This document shows positions 8,859 through 20,894 of a stretch of 64,000 nt of DNA, piece after piece; the first letter of the stretch is position 1; each line of letters begins with the position of its first letter. The stretch lies in contig NZ_JAWXYB010000018.1 in the NCBI RefSeq assembly GCF_033842475.1, positions 558,001 to 622,000 on the forward strand. The letters are read 5' to 3'. The position numbers were made by a program, and so were the translations under genes. The notes beneath the pieces are model-generated. The model worked only from the letters and a program-made list of their open reading frames with translations. It had not been told where the DNA came from and made no database searches. This DNA comes from Acidiphilium acidophilum (GTDB taxonomy: Bacteria; Pseudomonadota; Alphaproteobacteria; Acetobacterales; Acetobacteraceae).

Positions 8859-9875
8859 ATGCGTCTCGTTCTGATCACGGCCGCCCCGTTCGAAGCGGTA
8901 TCCGGTGCCTCGTTCTATCACCGTCGCCTGCTCGCCGCATGGCAGGATATGGGTGGCGAGGCTGAGGTGATCGCGCTGGAAACACCGGCGAAGGCCGCAC
9001 TGGCGGACCGGTTCGATGACGCGGCAGCCATCCTCGTCGAAGGTTCCGCCTTCGAACTGGCTCTGGCCGCGCTGCCCGGCCTTCAGGCGCGCGGTGCGCT
9101 GGCCCTGATCCACCACCCGACCGCGCTGGAACCCGGCACGCCGGAAGCGCGGCGCAATCAGCTCAAGCAACTCGAAACAACGATGCTGCCAAAATTTCGC
9201 GGTGTCATCGCGGCGAGCACCCCGATCGCGGAGCGGCTGTCGAGCGAATTCGGCGTGCTGGCGAGCAGGATCCACGTGCTGGTCCCCGGCACCGATCATC
9301 AGCCCCAGGTCGCGATCGACGCCGATGCACCCTTCGGTGCTCCCTGCACCATCCTCAGCCTCGGCACCCTGACCTACCGCAAGGGTTACGATGTGCTGCT
9401 GCGCGCCCTCGCGCTGCTGCCCGATCTCAACTGGCACCTGATCCTCGCGGGCGAGCCGCGCGATCCCGCCTATGCCGCCGAAATCGTCGATCTGATCGAC
9501 CGGCTGGGTCTCACCGATCGGGTCGAGCGCCATGGTGCCGCCGCCGGTGCCGAACTCGCCGCGCTATGGGCGCGAACCGACCTGTTCGCATCTGCCACCC
9601 GTTTCGAAGGCTTCGGCATGGCGATCGCCGAAGCCATGGCCCGTGGCCTTCCGGTCGCGATCACCGATGGCGGGGCCGCCGGCGATCTGGTCGTGGTCGG
9701 TGCCGGAATCGTCGCCCCGGTCGACGATGTCGCCCAGTTCTCGAAGGCGCTGCGCCGCCTGATCTTCAGCCCGGCCCTGCGCGCCGAAATGGGCGCCATC
9801 GCCTGGAACCACGCGCGCAGCCTGCCGCAATGGCCCGAACAGGCCGCAGCACTCGAACGCATCCTTCGCCACTGA
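8859..9875 (+). CDS. GT-B glycosyltransferase, family 4 type
   Basis: 338-residue retaining glycosyltransferase of the group-1 type. The start at ATG 8859 (MRLVLITAAPFEAVSGASFY) gives a typical first beta strand; the frame is open upstream within the flgN-like gene but is not homologous there. The C-terminal donor-binding half shows LSLGTLTYRKGYDVLL, LILAGEPRD and the EX7E-like motif in FEGFGMAIAEAMARGLPV. Sugar donor and acceptor cannot be read from sequence. It follows the flagellar genes with a 56-bp gap, so a role in flagellin glycosylation is possible but unproven; surface polysaccharide synthesis is equally likely. Confidence 0.87.
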   Translation: MRLVLITAAPFEAVSGASFYHRRLLAAWQDMGGEAEVIALETPAKAALADRFDDAAAILVEGSAFELALAALPGLQARGALALIHHPTALEPGTPEARRNQLKQLETTMLPKFRGVIAASTPIAERLSSEFGVLASRIHVLVPGTDHQPQVAIDADAPFGAPCTILSLGTLTYRKGYDVLLRALALLPDLNWHLILAGEPRDPAYAAEIVDLIDRLGLTDRVERHGAAAGAELAALWARTDLFASATRFEGFGMAIAEAMARGLPVAITDGGAAGDLVVVGAGIVAPVDDVAQFSKALRRLIFSPALRAEMGAIAWNHARSLPQWPEQAAALERILRH

Positions 9876-9886
9876 ACCACCGGCAC

Positions 9887-13569
<3,683 letters not shown>

Positions 13570-13585
13570 GACCGCGGCGCGCGGC

Positions 13586-14536
13586 TCAGAGCAGCCCGAA
13601 CAGGAACCCGCCGGATTTACGCGGTGGGGTGGCCCCGTTCAGTAGATGATGCACGCCGAGCTTGTCGTAGGCGAGCTTGTACCAGTGCGAGCCAGGATAA
13701 TTATACCCCAGCACCGCCGCCGCTCGCCGCGCCTCCGGCACCAGCCCGAGGTCGAGATCGCATTCCACCAGCCGCTCCAGCGCCTCGGGCACGAAGGTCG
13801 TGGTCTGATATTGCTGGATCACGATCTGAAACTGATGGATCGCGGCAGGATACAGGTTCTGCCGCTCATAGAACCGCCCGATCGCCATTTCATGCCCGGC
13901 GAGCCGGTTCTGCGCCAGCCGCAGTTTCACCCTGGCATCCCGCGCATAGGCACTGTCGGGGAAGCGGGTGACCACATCCTGCAGCGCCTGCACTGCTTCG
14001 AGCGTGAAGGTCTGGTCGTGATGCACGCCCTCGATCTGCTCATAGAAGCAGAGCGCCTTCAGATAATACGCATAGGCCGCATCGGGGCTTGCCGGATGCA
14101 ATTCGATGAAGCGGTTGAGCGCCCCCACCGCGGAATCGAAATTCTGCCGGCGGAATTCGGCATAGCCATGCAGCAATTCCGCATGGGTCGCCCAGGTCGA
14201 ATAGGGGTAATTGGTCTCGACCGCGTTGAACGCCTCGGACGCTTTCTTGTTCTCGCCCTTCTGCAGATAGGCGAGCCCGTTGGAATAGAGTGTCCCGGCC
14301 GACGCGAGCGGCTTGGCTTCCTTGCCCTTGCCGCCCTTGCCGGTATGGGCCGACCCGCCGAACAGCCCGCAGCCGCCCAGCGCCAGGGGCACGAGCAAGG
14401 CAAGACTCATCCAGCGGGGAGACCGGCCTCGGCCAGACTGGCATGGCGCAGACTGGCATGGGGCAGACTGGCCTCGGGGCGACCCGATTGCGGGGTGCGA
14501 AGCGGGCGGAATCGTCTGGGGGTGCGCGTGCGTCAT
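13586..14536 (-). CDS. bamD: Outer-membrane assembly lipoprotein BamD
   Basis: TPR lipoprotein of the BAM complex that inserts beta-barrel proteins. ATG 14536 gives 316 residues; a second ATG at 14410 (MSLALLVPLALGGC) would start directly at the lipoprotein signal and may be the real start, since the 42 residues between are Pro/Ser/Gln-rich and encoded by a tandem repeat. The lipobox LGGC sets the lipidated cysteine. TPR-like repeats follow (LYSNGLAYLQKGENKKASEAF, HPASPDAAYAYYLKALC, RFPDSAYARDARVKL). First gene of bamD-recN-ligA and divergent from rpsA. Confidence 0.93.
   Translation of the reverse strand: MTHAHPQTIPPASHPAIGSPRGQSAPCQSAPCQSGRGRSPRWMSLALLVPLALGGCGLFGGSAHTGKGGKGKEAKPLASAGTLYSNGLAYLQKGENKKASEAFNAVETNYPYSTWATHAELLHGYAEFRRQNFDSAVGALNRFIELHPASPDAAYAYYLKALCFYEQIEGVHHDQTFTLEAVQALQDVVTRFPDSAYARDARVKLRLAQNRLAGHEMAIGRFYERQNLYPAAIHQFQIVIQQYQTTTFVPEALERLVECDLDLGLVPEARRAAAVLGYNYPGSHWYKLAYDKLGVHHLLNGATPPRKSGGFLFGLL
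14432..14472 (-). repeat. Short triplicated unit in the bamD leader
   Basis: The 9-base unit CAGACTGGC appears three times on the plus strand at roughly 15-bp spacing, within a 14-16-bp period that includes ATGGCG or ATGGGG. In the minus-strand bamD frame it encodes PCQSAPCQSGR. The repetition lies only between the two candidate start codons, which supports the downstream start at 14410. Confidence 0.6.
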
Positions 14537-14845
14537 CGGGCCGGGCTTATAGCATGTGATTCGGTGGCGCGAAGCCTCTGCGCCGGTCCCGCGCGGGAAA
14601 ACCCCCTGAACATCGCAAACCGCGTGAAAAACCCTGCCGGAACCGCCGGAAATCGGCCCGCGGCGCTTGCGCCTTGCTGCGGATGTGCGTATCTCTCCCA
14701 TCAGCTGCGGGCGTTCTGTCCGCGGCTCGTTCCCACTACCGGAACGCCCAGCAATCCACCCGGTCCCCCGGGCAGTCGAGGCTTCATCGCCCGCATACCA
14801 AACCGGCCGCGCAAGTGGTCTCGTTTCAAGGATTTAAACCGCTTC

Positions 14846-16573
14846 ATGGGTTCAATCGCAACCGTTGCGCGCCAGCACGGCGCAGACCAATACACCGGCA
14901 CTGACGATTTCGCCGCGCTGCTCGACAGCACGCTCGGCAGCAACACCGGCTTCGAAGGCTCGGTGGTGTCAGGCCGCGTCTCCCGCATCGACGACGAATT
15001 CGTCGTGGTCGATGTCGGTCTCAAGAGCGAAGGCCGGGTTCCGCTCAAGGAATTCGGCGGCCAGGAAGTCAAGCCGGGCGATGTGTTCGACCTCTTCATC
15101 GAACGCTACGAGGACAAGGATGGCTCGATCGTCCTCTCCCGTGAAAAGGCCCGCCGCGAGGAAGCATGGACCGCGCTCGAACGCGCGCATGAGGCACAGA
15201 CCCGCGTCAACGGCATCATCCATGGCCGCGTCAAGGGCGGGTTCACCGTCGATCTCGGCGGCGCGACCGCGTTCCTGCCGGGCAGCCAGGTCGATATCCG
15301 GCCGGTGCGCGACGTTACCCCGCTGATGGGCATGTCCCAGCCGTTCCAGATCCTGAAAATGGATCGCGCGCGCGGCAACATCGTCGTCTCCCGCCGCGCG
15401 GTCCTCGAAGAGACCCGCGCCGAACAGCGTTCGGAGCTGATCCAGGGCCTCAAGGAAGGCCAGATCCTCGACGGCGTGGTCAAGAACATCACCGATTACG
15501 GTGCGTTCGTCGATCTCGGCGGCGTCGATGGCCTGCTCCACGTGACCGATATCGCATGGCGCCGGATCAACCACCCGGCCGAGGCGCTGACCATCGGTCA
15601 GCCGGTCCGCGTGCAGGTGATCCGCTTCAATTCGGACACCCAGCGCATCAGCCTCGGCATGAAGCAGCTTGAGACCGATCCGTGGGAAGGCGTTGACGTC
15701 AAATATCCGCCCGGCATCAAGGTCACCGGCCGCGTCACCAACATCACCGATTACGGTGCGTTCGTGGAGCTCGAACCGGGCGTCGAAGGCCTGGTCCACG
15801 TTTCCGAAATGTCCTGGACCAAAAAGAACGCCCACCCCGGCAAGATCGTGGCGACCAGCCAGGAAGTCGAGGTCATGGTGCTCGACGTCGATGCCAGCAA
15901 GCGGCGGATTTCGCTCGGCCTCAAACAGGTCTCGCGCAACCCGTGGGAACAGTTCATGGACGAACATCCCGTGGGCTCGCTGGTCGAAGGCGAGATCCGC
16001 AACATGACCGAGTTCGGCCTGTTCATCGGCCTCGCCCCGGAAATCGACGGCATGGTCCACATGTCCGACCTCTCGTGGGACGAGCCGGGCGAACTGGCGA
16101 TGGCGAAGTTCAACAAGGGCGATATCGTCAAGGCCAAGGTGCTCGATGTCGATGTCGAGAAAGAGCGCATCAGCCTCGGCGTGAAGCAACTCGAGGAAGA
16201 CCCCGCCGCCGGCGTGCTCGATCGGGTCCACAAAGGCATGATCGTCACCTGTGTCATCACCGCGGTCCAGACCAACGGGCTCGAAGTGAAGGTGGACGAC
16301 GTTCTGACCGGCTTCATCCGCCGTGCCGAACTGGCCCGCGACAAAGGCGATCAGCGCCCCGATAAATTCGCCGTCGGCGAAAAGATCGACGCCAAGATCA
16401 CCGCAGTCGACCGCGCCTCGCGCAAGCTGCAGCTCACGGTCAAGGGCAAGGAGATCGACGAGGACAAGCAGGCGATGGCCGATTTCGGTTCGTCGGATTC
16501 GGGTGCCTCGCTCGGCGACATCCTGGGTGCCGCGATCCGTCGCCGCAACCAGCAGGCTCAGGGCGAAAACTGA
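14846..16573 (+). CDS. rpsA: 30S ribosomal protein S1
   Basis: Binds mRNA on the small subunit and helps initiation of leaders with weak Shine-Dalgarno sequences. ATG 14846 (MGSIATVARQHGADQY) is chosen by homology and by AAGGA about 12 bases upstream; the frame stays open for 1.2 kb further upstream, antisense to bamD, which is a G+C artefact. The 575 residues hold six S1 domains (about 36-100, 120-185, 205-275, 290-360, 377-447, 464-535), with repeated signatures such as ITDYGAFVDLGGVDGLLHV and RISLGLKQ. A strong hairpin terminator follows. Confidence 0.97.
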   Translation: MGSIATVARQHGADQYTGTDDFAALLDSTLGSNTGFEGSVVSGRVSRIDDEFVVVDVGLKSEGRVPLKEFGGQEVKPGDVFDLFIERYEDKDGSIVLSREKARREEAWTALERAHEAQTRVNGIIHGRVKGGFTVDLGGATAFLPGSQVDIRPVRDVTPLMGMSQPFQILKMDRARGNIVVSRRAVLEETRAEQRSELIQGLKEGQILDGVVKNITDYGAFVDLGGVDGLLHVTDIAWRRINHPAEALTIGQPVRVQVIRFNSDTQRISLGMKQLETDPWEGVDVKYPPGIKVTGRVTNITDYGAFVELEPGVEGLVHVSEMSWTKKNAHPGKIVATSQEVEVMVLDVDASKRRISLGLKQVSRNPWEQFMDEHPVGSLVEGEIRNMTEFGLFIGLAPEIDGMVHMSDLSWDEPGELAMAKFNKGDIVKAKVLDVDVEKERISLGVKQLEEDPAAGVLDRVHKGMIVTCVITAVQTNGLEVKVDDVLTGFIRRAELARDKGDQRPDKFAVGEKIDAKITAVDRASRKLQLTVKGKEIDEDKQAMADFGSSDSGASLGDILGAAIRRRNQQAQGEN

Positions 16574-16597
16574 GACTGACGATCATCGTATCAGAGA

Positions 16598-16626
16598 AAC
16601 GCCGTCCTTCGGGGCGGCGTTTTTTT
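16598..16626 (+). terminator. Rho-independent terminator of rpsA
   Basis: A 10-bp stem, AACGCCGTCC (16598-16607) paired with GGGCGGCGTT (16612-16621) including one G-T pair, closes a TTCG tetraloop and is followed by a run of T. It lies 25 bases after the rpsA stop. Confidence 0.93.
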
Positions 16627-16781
16627 AGTTGGCCGGGCCGATCATATTCGGCACGCAATGGCAGACATTGCCCACCCCGCCACAGATGCAATGGCCGATT
16701 CGCAAGCGCCGCCACACTGACTTATACGTGAATGATGACAGATATCACGGCGCGTGACCGTTTTCGGGCGATGAACTCACC

Positions 16782-17243
16782 ATGATCGGCCCGCGCCCCA
16801 ATCCCCGGATCGACCAGCGGCTCGACCATGCCGCCGCCGCCTGCACCCGGCGCGGCACCCAGTTCACCGCCCAGCGCCGCGCCGTGTTCGGCCTGATCCT
16901 CGAAGCGAACAAGCCGGTCACCGCCTACGAATTACTCGACCGGTTCCGCGCCACCCACAAGGCCGCGACCCCCGCCACCATCTACCGCGCCCTCGAATTC
17001 CTGCTCGCGAACGATCTGATCCACAAGGTCGAAAGCCTCAGCGCCTTCATCCCCTGCATCGAGGCCGATCATCACGACCACGCCGCCCAGTTCTATATCT
17101 GCCGTCGCTGCGGCGCGGTCGCCGAGCGGGACGATCACGCCGTGGTCCACGCCCTCGAAGCCGCCGCCAGCGCACTCGGCTTCAAACCGGAATCGATCAT
17201 CGTCGAAGTCACCGGCCTGTGCGCCATTTGCGCCGCGGCCTGA
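16782..17243 (+). CDS. zur: Fur-family zinc uptake regulator Zur
   Basis: 153-residue Fur-family repressor. The N-terminal winged helix includes GTQFTAQRRAVFGLILEA and PATIYRALEFLLANDLIHKVE. The dimerisation part has a metal-binding stretch HHDHAAQFYICRRCGAV and a C-terminal CAIC, the two CxxC pairs of the structural zinc site. Fur-family members differ in metal; Zur is chosen because it points toward a zinc-type ABC importer (convergent, 14 bases from the last gene) and because a large palindrome sits in the znuA leader. Manganese or iron response cannot be excluded from sequence. Confidence 0.87.
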   Translation: MIGPRPNPRIDQRLDHAAAACTRRGTQFTAQRRAVFGLILEANKPVTAYELLDRFRATHKAATPATIYRALEFLLANDLIHKVESLSAFIPCIEADHHDHAAQFYICRRCGAVAERDDHAVVHALEAAASALGFKPESIIVEVTGLCAICAAA

Positions 17244-17257
17244 CCCGCGCCGCCTGA

Positions 17258-18061
17258 TCAGGCCCTCACGGACCCGACCACCCCGAACCGCAGCCCCGAC
17301 CGGCCGAGCGCATAAGCCACCGCCCCGAACCCGCCGACGAAAAACCCGACCGGCCAGTTGGTGACATAGGAAAGCGCAATCGCCGCCCACCCGATGATCA
17401 GCGACAGCATCACCGAAAGCCCAAGCGCAAGTCCCGGCCGATCGGTCAGGTTCCGCGCCGCCGAAGCCGGCCCCACCATCAGGCTGAACACCAGCAGCGC
17501 CCCCACCACCGGCAGCGCCACCGCCGAGGCCATCGCGAGAATGATCAGAAACGCGAGATCGAGCCGTCCCGGTGCCGCCCCGCGCGCCTGCGCCAGCTCC
17601 CGCGAGACCGAGCCGAGCAGCAACGGGCGGAATAGCAGCACGATCGCCCCGGCGGCCAGCGCACAGACCACGGCGATCGGCGCGATATCCCGTGCCCCGA
17701 TCCCCAGGATCTGCCCGAACAGCAGGCCATAGACCTCCTGCGAATATTCCGCGGTCTGGCTGAGAAACAGCGTCCCCAGCCCCAGCAGCAACACCAGCGT
17801 CAGCGCCGTCGCCACTTCCGGCCGGCCACGCCTGCTGAGCGCATCGATCCCGATCACCCCGAGCAGGGCGAATATCACCAGCCCCGCGATCTCGTTGATC
17901 CCGAGCCACGCCGCCGCCGCCGCACCCGGAAACGTGCTCAGCGGCAGCGCATGCGCCGCAAAGGACGAGCCGCGCACCACGACGAAAAACCCGACCAGCC
18001 CCGCCGTCGCCGCGACGATCGAAGCGACGATCCAGGTATTGACCATGAAGCTGGAAAACAT
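17258..18061 (-). CDS. znuB: Zinc/manganese-type ABC transporter permease, second subunit
   Basis: Integral membrane permease of the ABC-3 family (ZnuB/MntB type), 267 residues from ATG 18061 (MFSSFMVNTWIVASIVAA); the ATG lies one base after the upstream permease stop. Eight or so hydrophobic segments are visible, with the family pattern GFFVVVRGSSFAAHALPLSTFPGAA near the N-terminus and VVGALLVFSLMVGPASAA later. It is the last gene of znuA-znuC-permease-permease. Two different permeases suggest a heterodimeric channel rather than the ZnuB homodimer of E. coli. Confidence 0.88.
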   Translation of the reverse strand: MFSSFMVNTWIVASIVAATAGLVGFFVVVRGSSFAAHALPLSTFPGAAAAAWLGINEIAGLVIFALLGVIGIDALSRRGRPEVATALTLVLLLGLGTLFLSQTAEYSQEVYGLLFGQILGIGARDIAPIAVVCALAAGAIVLLFRPLLLGSVSRELAQARGAAPGRLDLAFLIILAMASAVALPVVGALLVFSLMVGPASAARNLTDRPGLALGLSVMLSLIIGWAAIALSYVTNWPVGFFVGGFGAVAYALGRSGLRFGVVGSVRA

Positions 18062-18062
18062 C

Positions 18063-18956
18063 TTAGCCGCCCGGCTCGAAACCGGAGACCGGAGCGGGCA
18101 GGGCGGTCGCGCGCCGCCTGGCCAGCGCGCCGCCGACCGGCCCGGCCGCCGCATAACTCGCAACCACGATCACCACCACGAAAAAACTCACCGGCCAGCC
18201 ATGCCCGGGCGTCCAGTAGAAACTGTCATAGGCCAGCGCGATTCCGCCCCAGGTCGCGACCAGACCGATCGTCACCGCCAGAACGATCGCCCAGACCGGC
18301 CGCGTCGCCACCCGCAGCGCCGCCGCCGCCGGCCCGATCAGCAGCGCCGTCGAAAGAATCGCCCCGATCGTCATGGCCGACAGTGCCACCGCAACCGCCA
18401 GCACCAGCAGATGCAGCAGCCCCAGCAGCCGCGCGTTAACACCCCGGATCGCCGCCAGATCGGGATCGATCGCAATCAGCAGCAGGGGCCGGTACAACAC
18501 CACGCTCACCGCCAGCGCCAGCGCCCCCACACCCAGCGCAAACGGAACGGTGCCAGGTGCGATCGCGAACATCGAGCCGAACATCACGGTATTCGCCGCC
18601 CCGCTCGCACTCGTCGTGCTGATATCGAGGTACAGGAACAGCGCGGTCAACCCGAGCCCCGCCCCGAGCACGATGCCGGTGACCAGATCCCGCTCGCGGA
18701 TCTGCCGCGCGCCGATCATCTCCATCCCGCCCGCGCCCAGTGCCGCCATCGCCAGAAATCCCGCCAGAGCCGGAATGCCGAGCAGCAGCGAGGCCGAGCC
18801 GCCGGCACTGCTGATATCCGCCAGCGCATGCCCCGCGAAAGACTGCCCGCGCATCACGGTGAACACCCCCACCACCGCTGAAACCACCGCCGCCCCGCCG
18901 CCGATCAGCAGCGCCACCTGCACCGGCCCATTGCCGAAAAATCCACCCCCGATCAT
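18063..18956 (-). CDS. znuB: Zinc/manganese-type ABC transporter permease, first subunit
   Basis: 297-residue ABC-3 family permease with repeated hydrophobic segments. The N-terminal signature VFTVMRGQSFAGHALADISSAGG parallels the other permease, and the coupling region TIGAILSTALLIGPAAAA is the cytoplasmic loop that contacts the ATPase. It follows znuC by 20 bases and is almost fused to the next permease. It is clearly a paralogue of, not a duplicate of, its neighbour: only the family signature positions agree. Substrate is assigned from context with zur and znuA. Confidence 0.88.
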   Translation of the reverse strand: MIGGGFFGNGPVQVALLIGGGAAVVSAVVGVFTVMRGQSFAGHALADISSAGGSASLLLGIPALAGFLAMAALGAGGMEMIGARQIRERDLVTGIVLGAGLGLTALFLYLDISTTSASGAANTVMFGSMFAIAPGTVPFALGVGALALAVSVVLYRPLLLIAIDPDLAAIRGVNARLLGLLHLLVLAVAVALSAMTIGAILSTALLIGPAAAALRVATRPVWAIVLAVTIGLVATWGGIALAYDSFYWTPGHGWPVSFFVVVIVVASYAAAGPVGGALARRRATALPAPVSGFEPGG

Positions 18957-18976
18957 CCGCCCTCCCTCAGCCGCAT

Positions 18977-19768
18977 TCAGGGGATCTGCGCCACATGCAC
19001 CGGCGCACAGGCGATATCCGCATCCAGCCCGTTCTCGCCCCCGGCAGCCACCACCAGAACCCGCCCATGTACGCTGATCACGTCGATATGATAGCCATAC
19101 AGCCGGCTCAACACCGAACCCCGCACAACCTCACCCACGCTGCCGCTCACCGAGCGCCCGTTGGCGAGATACACGATCCGGTCCATCACCGGCAGCAGCG
19201 GGTTCATGTCGTGCGCCGACAGCAACACCGTGATCCGCTGCTCGAACGACAACCGGTGCAACAGCGCCACCACTTCCGCCACGCTGCGCAGATCGAGATT
19301 GGCGAGCGGCTCGTCCAGCAACAGCAGCTTCGGCCCGCGCACCAGCGCATGCGCGATCATGATCCGCTGCTGCTGCCCGCCCGACAAATCCCCCACCCGC
19401 CGGTCGGCAAAACCGGTCGCATCCACCGCCGCCAGCATCGCATCCACCGCGCGCCGTCGCGCAAGTGAGGGCAGCGGCAACCCGAACCGGTGCCCGTCCA
19501 TCCCCAGCGCCACCACATCCCGTGCCCGCAGCGGCATGAACGGATCGAGCTGGATCTTCTGCGGCACATATCCAACCTCGCCCCCACCGGTCGCCACCGT
19601 GCCACCCTCAGGCTTCACCAGGCCGAGAATACTCCGCAACAAGGTCGTCTTGCCCGAACCGTTCGAGCCGATCAGCCCGCAGAACGACCCCTGCGGCAGG
19701 CTGAACCCGACCTGATCGAGCACTTTGCGGCCCGAAAAACTGACCGAGAGGGAGTTTACGTTGAGCAT
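18977..19768 (-). CDS. znuC: Zinc-type ABC transporter ATP-binding protein
   Basis: 263-residue ATPase that powers the importer. Walker A is GSNGSGKTTLL, the ABC signature LSGGQQQRI, Walker B KLLLLDEPLANLD, and the switch His is in LSAHDMNPLL. The C-terminus (from about residue 215) is longer than a minimal ATPase domain and could be regulatory. It lies 114 bases after znuA, a gap that holds a dispersed hairpin repeat, and 20 bases before the first permease. Consistent with ZnuC/MntA-type proteins. Confidence 0.9.
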   Translation of the reverse strand: MLNVNSLSVSFSGRKVLDQVGFSLPQGSFCGLIGSNGSGKTTLLRSILGLVKPEGGTVATGGGEVGYVPQKIQLDPFMPLRARDVVALGMDGHRFGLPLPSLARRRAVDAMLAAVDATGFADRRVGDLSGGQQQRIMIAHALVRGPKLLLLDEPLANLDLRSVAEVVALLHRLSFEQRITVLLSAHDMNPLLPVMDRIVYLANGRSVSGSVGEVVRGSVLSRLYGYHIDVISVHGRVLVVAAGGENGLDADIACAPVHVAQIP

Positions 19769-19782
19769 GGTTAAGGAAGACC

Positions 19783-19882
19783 TACTTTTTTGAAAAAAGT
19801 AACAAAAAACTTTCGCTGGTTCGGGTCATGGGCGCTCTATGGCCGTCGCCTCCTGACCTGAGGAGCGCAAAAAAAGAACCCT
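19783..19882 (+). repeat. Dispersed A/T-stem hairpin element, copy B (paired form)
   Basis: The perfect stem TACTTTTTT / AAAAAAGTA (19783-19791, 19793-19801) is followed by CAAAAAACTTTC. About 55 bases further a second partial unit GCAAAAAAAGAACCCTT (19867-19883) matches the right arm of the copy at 53925 read on the other strand. The pair lies between znuA and znuC, so it is transcribed within the operon and could lower expression of downstream genes relative to znuA. Confidence 0.7.
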
Positions 19883-20806
19883 TCACTTGCCGCCCAGCAA
19901 CGACTGGGTTGAAATCCCCGCCGTCACCGCCCGTTGCAGGGCCTGAACTTCCGCCAGCATCCATGACTGATAGTCATACCCCGGTGTCGGCATCGTCTCA
20001 TAGACCCCCACGACCGGGATATGATCTTTCCGCGCCAGGTCCAGAAACGAGGCGGTCAGCGGGTCGGTCACCTGCTGGTTATAGACGAACACCTTGACCT
20101 TATGCGCGTTGAACAGCGCATTCTGCGTCGCGACATCCTGCGGCGAGGGATCGGTCCCGTTCATGATCGCGGCCTGAAGGCTGAACGGCGTCTCGATATC
20201 CGCCCCCGCCGCCTCAAGCATATAATCCCCGACCGGCTCGGTCACCGCCACCGGCGTGCCGCCATACCGCGCCTTGAACGCGGCAATCGCCGCATACCAC
20301 GGCTTCAGCGACGCATCGAACCTCGCCACATTCGCCTCGAAATACGCCGCATGCCCCGGCGCCATCCGCCCCAGCGCCGCCGCCACCGCCTTCGCGACCA
20401 CCGGCATCGTGGTCGGAGCATACCATAAATGCGGATTCGGCGTGGCATTCGGCAGACCCAGCAGATGCTGCACATTGATCACGACGCGGTGCGGATCGGG
20501 TGCCGCGGCAATGATCTTGTCCGCCCAGCTATCGTACCCCACGCCGTTTTCGACCACCAGCGCCGCTCCCGCGATCTGCTGCGCGACGCGCGGGCTCGCC
20601 TCGAAACTATGCGGATCGGTGTTGGGATTGGATTCGATCGCACTGGCCGCAACATACCGCCGGCCGATCTGCTGGATCACATTGGCATATTCATTCTCAA
20701 TCCCGACCGCCCTGATCGGCCCATCCTTGATCGGCCCGGAGGCCAGAGCACACCCAGTGCCCGCCACCAAAACCGCCAGCACCAGCGCCGCCCGAAAATC
20801 CGCCAT
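19883..20806 (-). CDS. znuA: Zinc ABC transporter periplasmic binding protein
   Basis: Captures the metal in the periplasm and hands it to the permeases. The start at 20806 (MADFRAALVLAVLVAGTGCALA) gives a hydrophobic export signal; an upstream in-frame ATG at 20851 would place the start inside the operator-like palindrome. The 307-residue protein has metal-site candidates in NTDPHSFEASP, NPHLWYAPTTM and the late GVYETMPTPGYDYQSWM. The His/Asp-rich loop of E. coli ZnuA is missing. The gene heads znuA-znuC-permease-permease. It resembles the general metal-binding family, so manganese is an alternative substrate. Confidence 0.88.
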   Translation of the reverse strand: MADFRAALVLAVLVAGTGCALASGPIKDGPIRAVGIENEYANVIQQIGRRYVAASAIESNPNTDPHSFEASPRVAQQIAGAALVVENGVGYDSWADKIIAAAPDPHRVVINVQHLLGLPNATPNPHLWYAPTTMPVVAKAVAAALGRMAPGHAAYFEANVARFDASLKPWYAAIAAFKARYGGTPVAVTEPVGDYMLEAAGADIETPFSLQAAIMNGTDPSPQDVATQNALFNAHKVKVFVYNQQVTDPLTASFLDLARKDHIPVVGVYETMPTPGYDYQSWMLAEVQALQRAVTAGISTQSLLGGK

Positions 20807-20830
20807 ACCCCACGCCCCGAAATGATCCGA

Positions 20831-20860
20831 ACGGATGATATGACATATCATATCATCCGT
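20831..20860. promoter_or_regulatory. Candidate Zur operator in the znuA leader
   Basis: A perfect inverted repeat with 13-base arms, ACGGATGATATGA (20831-20843) and TCATATCATCCGT (20848-20860), is separated by CATA. Inside it a second, overlapping palindrome ATGATATG-A-CATATCAT (20835-20851) has 8-base arms. It ends 24 bases before the znuA start codon. Fur-family operators are AT-rich palindromes with this kind of overlapping symmetry, and zur is in the same cluster. Direct Zur binding is inferred. Confidence 0.8.
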
Positions 20861-20894
20861 CCAGACCCTTCCGCAGGGCGCGGGGTGGGTAGGC

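Noticed and set aside
13646-14845. Long open frame upstream of and joined to rpsA
   Set aside because: It is antisense to bamD, has no homology-like features, and S1 proteins start at MGSIATV (14846).
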